In this document: positions 5,036 to 6,033 of the stretch, piece after piece
How positions within the stretch are numbered: position 1 is the stretch's first letter
How the letters are laid out: each line of letters opens with the position of its first letter
Source of the DNA: an uncultured archaeon
GTDB taxonomy: Archaea; Thermoproteota; Nitrososphaeria; Nitrososphaerales; CALBXV01
Assembly: GCA_937890045.1 (NCBI GenBank)
Contig: CALBXV010000107.1
Location: 1 to 6,033 of the forward strand
DNA length: 6,033 bases
Direction: 5' to 3'
Notes under the pieces: model-generated
The model's database searches: none
Told to the model about the DNA's origin: nothing
The model's input: the letters and a program-made list of their open reading frames with translations, nothing else
Position numbers and translations under genes: made by a program

Positions 5036-5231
5036 CTACTTGAAAATCTCTAGTATCATCTGCCGCTTGTAATTCATCTCTTTTAGTATTCGCTTCTGTT
5101 ACATTATCATATTCAAATACTTCATCTGCAGAACCACTTTTAGCAACATAAATAGTTGAACGTGTTGCCCAAACAGGATCATGAGGTTGATCTGGTGCGA
5201 ACATTTTCTTTACTACTTTATATGACGGCAT
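5022..5231 (-). CDS. 69-residue hypothetical phage protein
   Basis: The product (MPSYKVVKKMFAPDQPHDPV at the start) has a plausible strand-strand-helix-strand pattern. YKVVKKM and STIYVAKS look like strands, followed by VFEYDNVTEANTKRDELQAA as strand plus helix, and FQVVKVD as a last strand. The A...KRDELQAADDTRDFQVVKV arrangement recalls small single-domain phage proteins of unknown function. There is no membrane segment, Cys or catalytic motif. GGAG at 5239-5242 lies 7 nt before the ATG at 5231. The gene begins 28 nt after the glycosyltransferase-like gene, too close for an obvious separate promoter, so the two are probably cotranscribed. Function unknown. Confidence 0.75.
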   Translation of the reverse strand: MPSYKVVKKMFAPDQPHDPVWATRSTIYVAKSGSADEVFEYDNVTEANTKRDELQAADDTRDFQVVKVD

Positions 5232-5259
5232 TTAATATCTCCATTTATAATAAATATCA

Positions 5260-5895
5260 TTAAATATATATTTCCTTCAAATAACCAACCTTTAAATCTG
5301 GTAATATAATTGGTCTTATATCTAATTTTTCCTTTACATCCAAACAAAATGTAGCATCCTCTGATACATTTTCATTATACTTTCCAATAGATACCACTTT
5401 ATTCTTAAAGAATGGATATTCTAATTCTTTAAATATATCAGTAGATACTTTTGTAAATCCAAATCCACAATAATCCACTTCAAATGGTTTCTTTTTTTGT
5501 GCTATGTCCCCAGTATTCCAAAATTTCATTGTACCATTTGTTTTAAAATTATCTTCATCCCAATCTGCTATCATTGCAGTACCACTCAAATCTTTCACAT
5601 ACCAACCTGCACAAAATGGATGATCTTGTTTTAATAATGTATTCAATTGTTGATAGTTAAATTGTTGATCAGCACCTAACCAAACTAAATAATCTACTTT
5701 ATCAATCAATTTATTAGGATTAGCAAATCCACCACCATTAGTAGCTAACCAATTTCTTCCATCATTATGTGTTCTACCTACTACAGTATATATCTTTCCA
5801 TCTAATTGTAAACACCAATCTTGTAAATTTAAAAATTGTGGTAATAATCTACCACTAATTGTATTATATATTGGTATTAAAAATGCGTATTTCAT
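5260..5895 (-). CDS. Glycosyltransferase-like protein (GT-A fold, phage type)
   Basis: The 211-residue product looks like a small phage nucleotide-sugar glycosyltransferase. MKYAFLIPIYN is the first strand; GRNWLAT (46-52) resembles the RN-containing nucleotide-binding segment; DYLVWLGADQQF (68-79) is the place of the metal-binding DxD, here GAD with only D76. FCAGWYVKD (94-102) and YCGFGFTKVSTDIF (142-155) match the G-x-Y and G-x-G-F elements near the acceptor site, and NVSEDATFCLDV (176-187) is the SED motif that usually provides the catalytic base (D180). There is no signal peptide, so it should act in the cytoplasm. AAAGGGG lies 4 nt before the ATG at 5895. It precedes tail genes, so it might glycosylate a virion protein, host glycan or DNA. 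The fold call is fairly good; substrate and activity are unknown. Confidence 0.68.
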   Translation of the reverse strand: MKYAFLIPIYNTISGRLLPQFLNLQDWCLQLDGKIYTVVGRTHNDGRNWLATNGGGFANPNKLIDKVDYLVWLGADQQFNYQQLNTLLKQDHPFCAGWYVKDLSGTAMIADWDEDNFKTNGTMKFWNTGDIAQKKKPFEVDYCGFGFTKVSTDIFKELEYPFFKNKVVSIGKYNENVSEDATFCLDVKEKLDIRPIILPDLKVGYLKEIYI

Positions 5896-5909
5896 AAAAC
5901 CCCTTTAAG

Positions 5910-5920
5910 TATAAGTATAA
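5910..5920 (-). promoter_or_regulatory. Extra TTATACTTATA copy close to the glycosyltransferase start
   Basis: This is an exact copy of the 11-mer seen before the sheath and gp26-like genes, but only 14 nt before the ATG at 5895. A transcript from here would have almost no leader. It may be a second promoter, a degenerate duplicate or a regulator site. The preceding AACGT is shared with the sheath copy. Confidence 0.3.
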
Positions 5921-5940
5921 CGTTATAATTCCTTACTTAC

Positions 5941-5951
5941 TATAAATATTT
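5941..5951 (-). promoter_or_regulatory. AAATATTTATA motif, putative promoter of the glycosyltransferase-like gene
   Basis: The minus strand reads AAATATTTATA, which matches the tail tube copy (TTATATTTATA) at nine of eleven bases. It is 45 nt before the ATG at 5895, within the 40-54 nt range of the other copies. Read on the plus strand the same bases begin with TATAAATA, but no plus-strand gene follows. Confidence 0.38.
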
Positions 5952-6033
5952 TCATTTTTAAGAACTTCCACTTACTGATAAGTCAACGCTTTCATTTAAT
6001 TATCCGTTTCCTTTTTCTTCATTGTTTTCCTTT

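Noticed and set aside
5941..5948. TATAAATA on the plus strand as a plus-strand late promoter
   Set aside because: No plus-strand gene follows in the window. The same bases fit the minus-strand motif at the expected distance from the glycosyltransferase-like start.
5996..6033. Possible C-terminal end of an upstream minus-strand gene (KENNEEKGNG or KKKETDN frames)
   Set aside because: Two frames end within a few bases of each other, both are short, Lys/Glu/Asn-rich and cut by the window edge, so neither can be supported.
1..6033. tRNA genes, CRISPR arrays, insertion sequences, attachment sites
   Set aside because: No cloverleaf-like segment, regular direct-repeat array, transposase-like frame or integrase-linked repeat was visible on either strand.

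Overview
The window is a 6 kb piece of the virion-morphogenesis region of an AT-rich, T4-like contractile-tailed bacteriophage (Caudoviricetes, myovirus morphology). A T4 gp18-type tail sheath and a gp19-type tail tube lie side by side, followed by a T4 gp26-type protein. The AT-richness and the set of small companion genes resemble uncultured marine T4-like phages, but the host cannot be named from this sequence. Every supportable gene is on the minus strand, so transcription runs from high to low coordinates. Nearly every start has a clear GGAG-type ribosome binding site 4-9 nt upstream.

Layout in transcription order. The right edge (5952-6033) holds no gene I can support. It is followed by a glycosyltransferase-like protein (5895-5260), a 69-residue hypothetical (5231-5022), a 102-residue coiled-coil protein (4944-4636), the 809-residue tail sheath (4531-2102), a strong hairpin terminator (2057-2085), the tail tube (1935-1447), a 50-residue putative membrane peptide (1428-1276), a gp26/T4_baseplate-family protein (1191-418), an overlapping ORF without a start codon (452-210), and the N-terminus of an unidentified protein that runs off the left edge (137-1).

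Two features stand out. First, the ORF at 452-210 has no ATG, GTG or TTG at its beginning, has no ribosome binding site at a usable start, and lies +1 relative to the gp26-like gene that it overlaps. Two GC-rich hairpins flank candidate slippage codons in the overlap. Together with the position just after the tail tube, this suggests a programmed frameshift making a 257-residue protein and a roughly 326-residue fusion, like the G/GT tail-assembly chaperones of other tailed phages. Second, an 11-bp motif (minus strand TTATAxTTATA, or a close variant) recurs 40-54 nt upstream of five genes: the gp26-like gene, tube, sheath, coiled-coil and glycosyltransferase genes. It looks like the late-promoter element of this phage. 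The copy before the tail tube lies between the terminator and the gene, where a promoter is needed.

Working together: sheath and tube form the contractile tail, and the gp26-like protein with its frameshifted extension probably assists tail or baseplate assembly. The coiled-coil and 69-residue proteins are unassigned companions. The glycosyltransferase may modify a virion or host glycan. No tRNA, CRISPR array, insertion sequence or integration gene was seen. No gene-free stretch exceeds about 170 bases.
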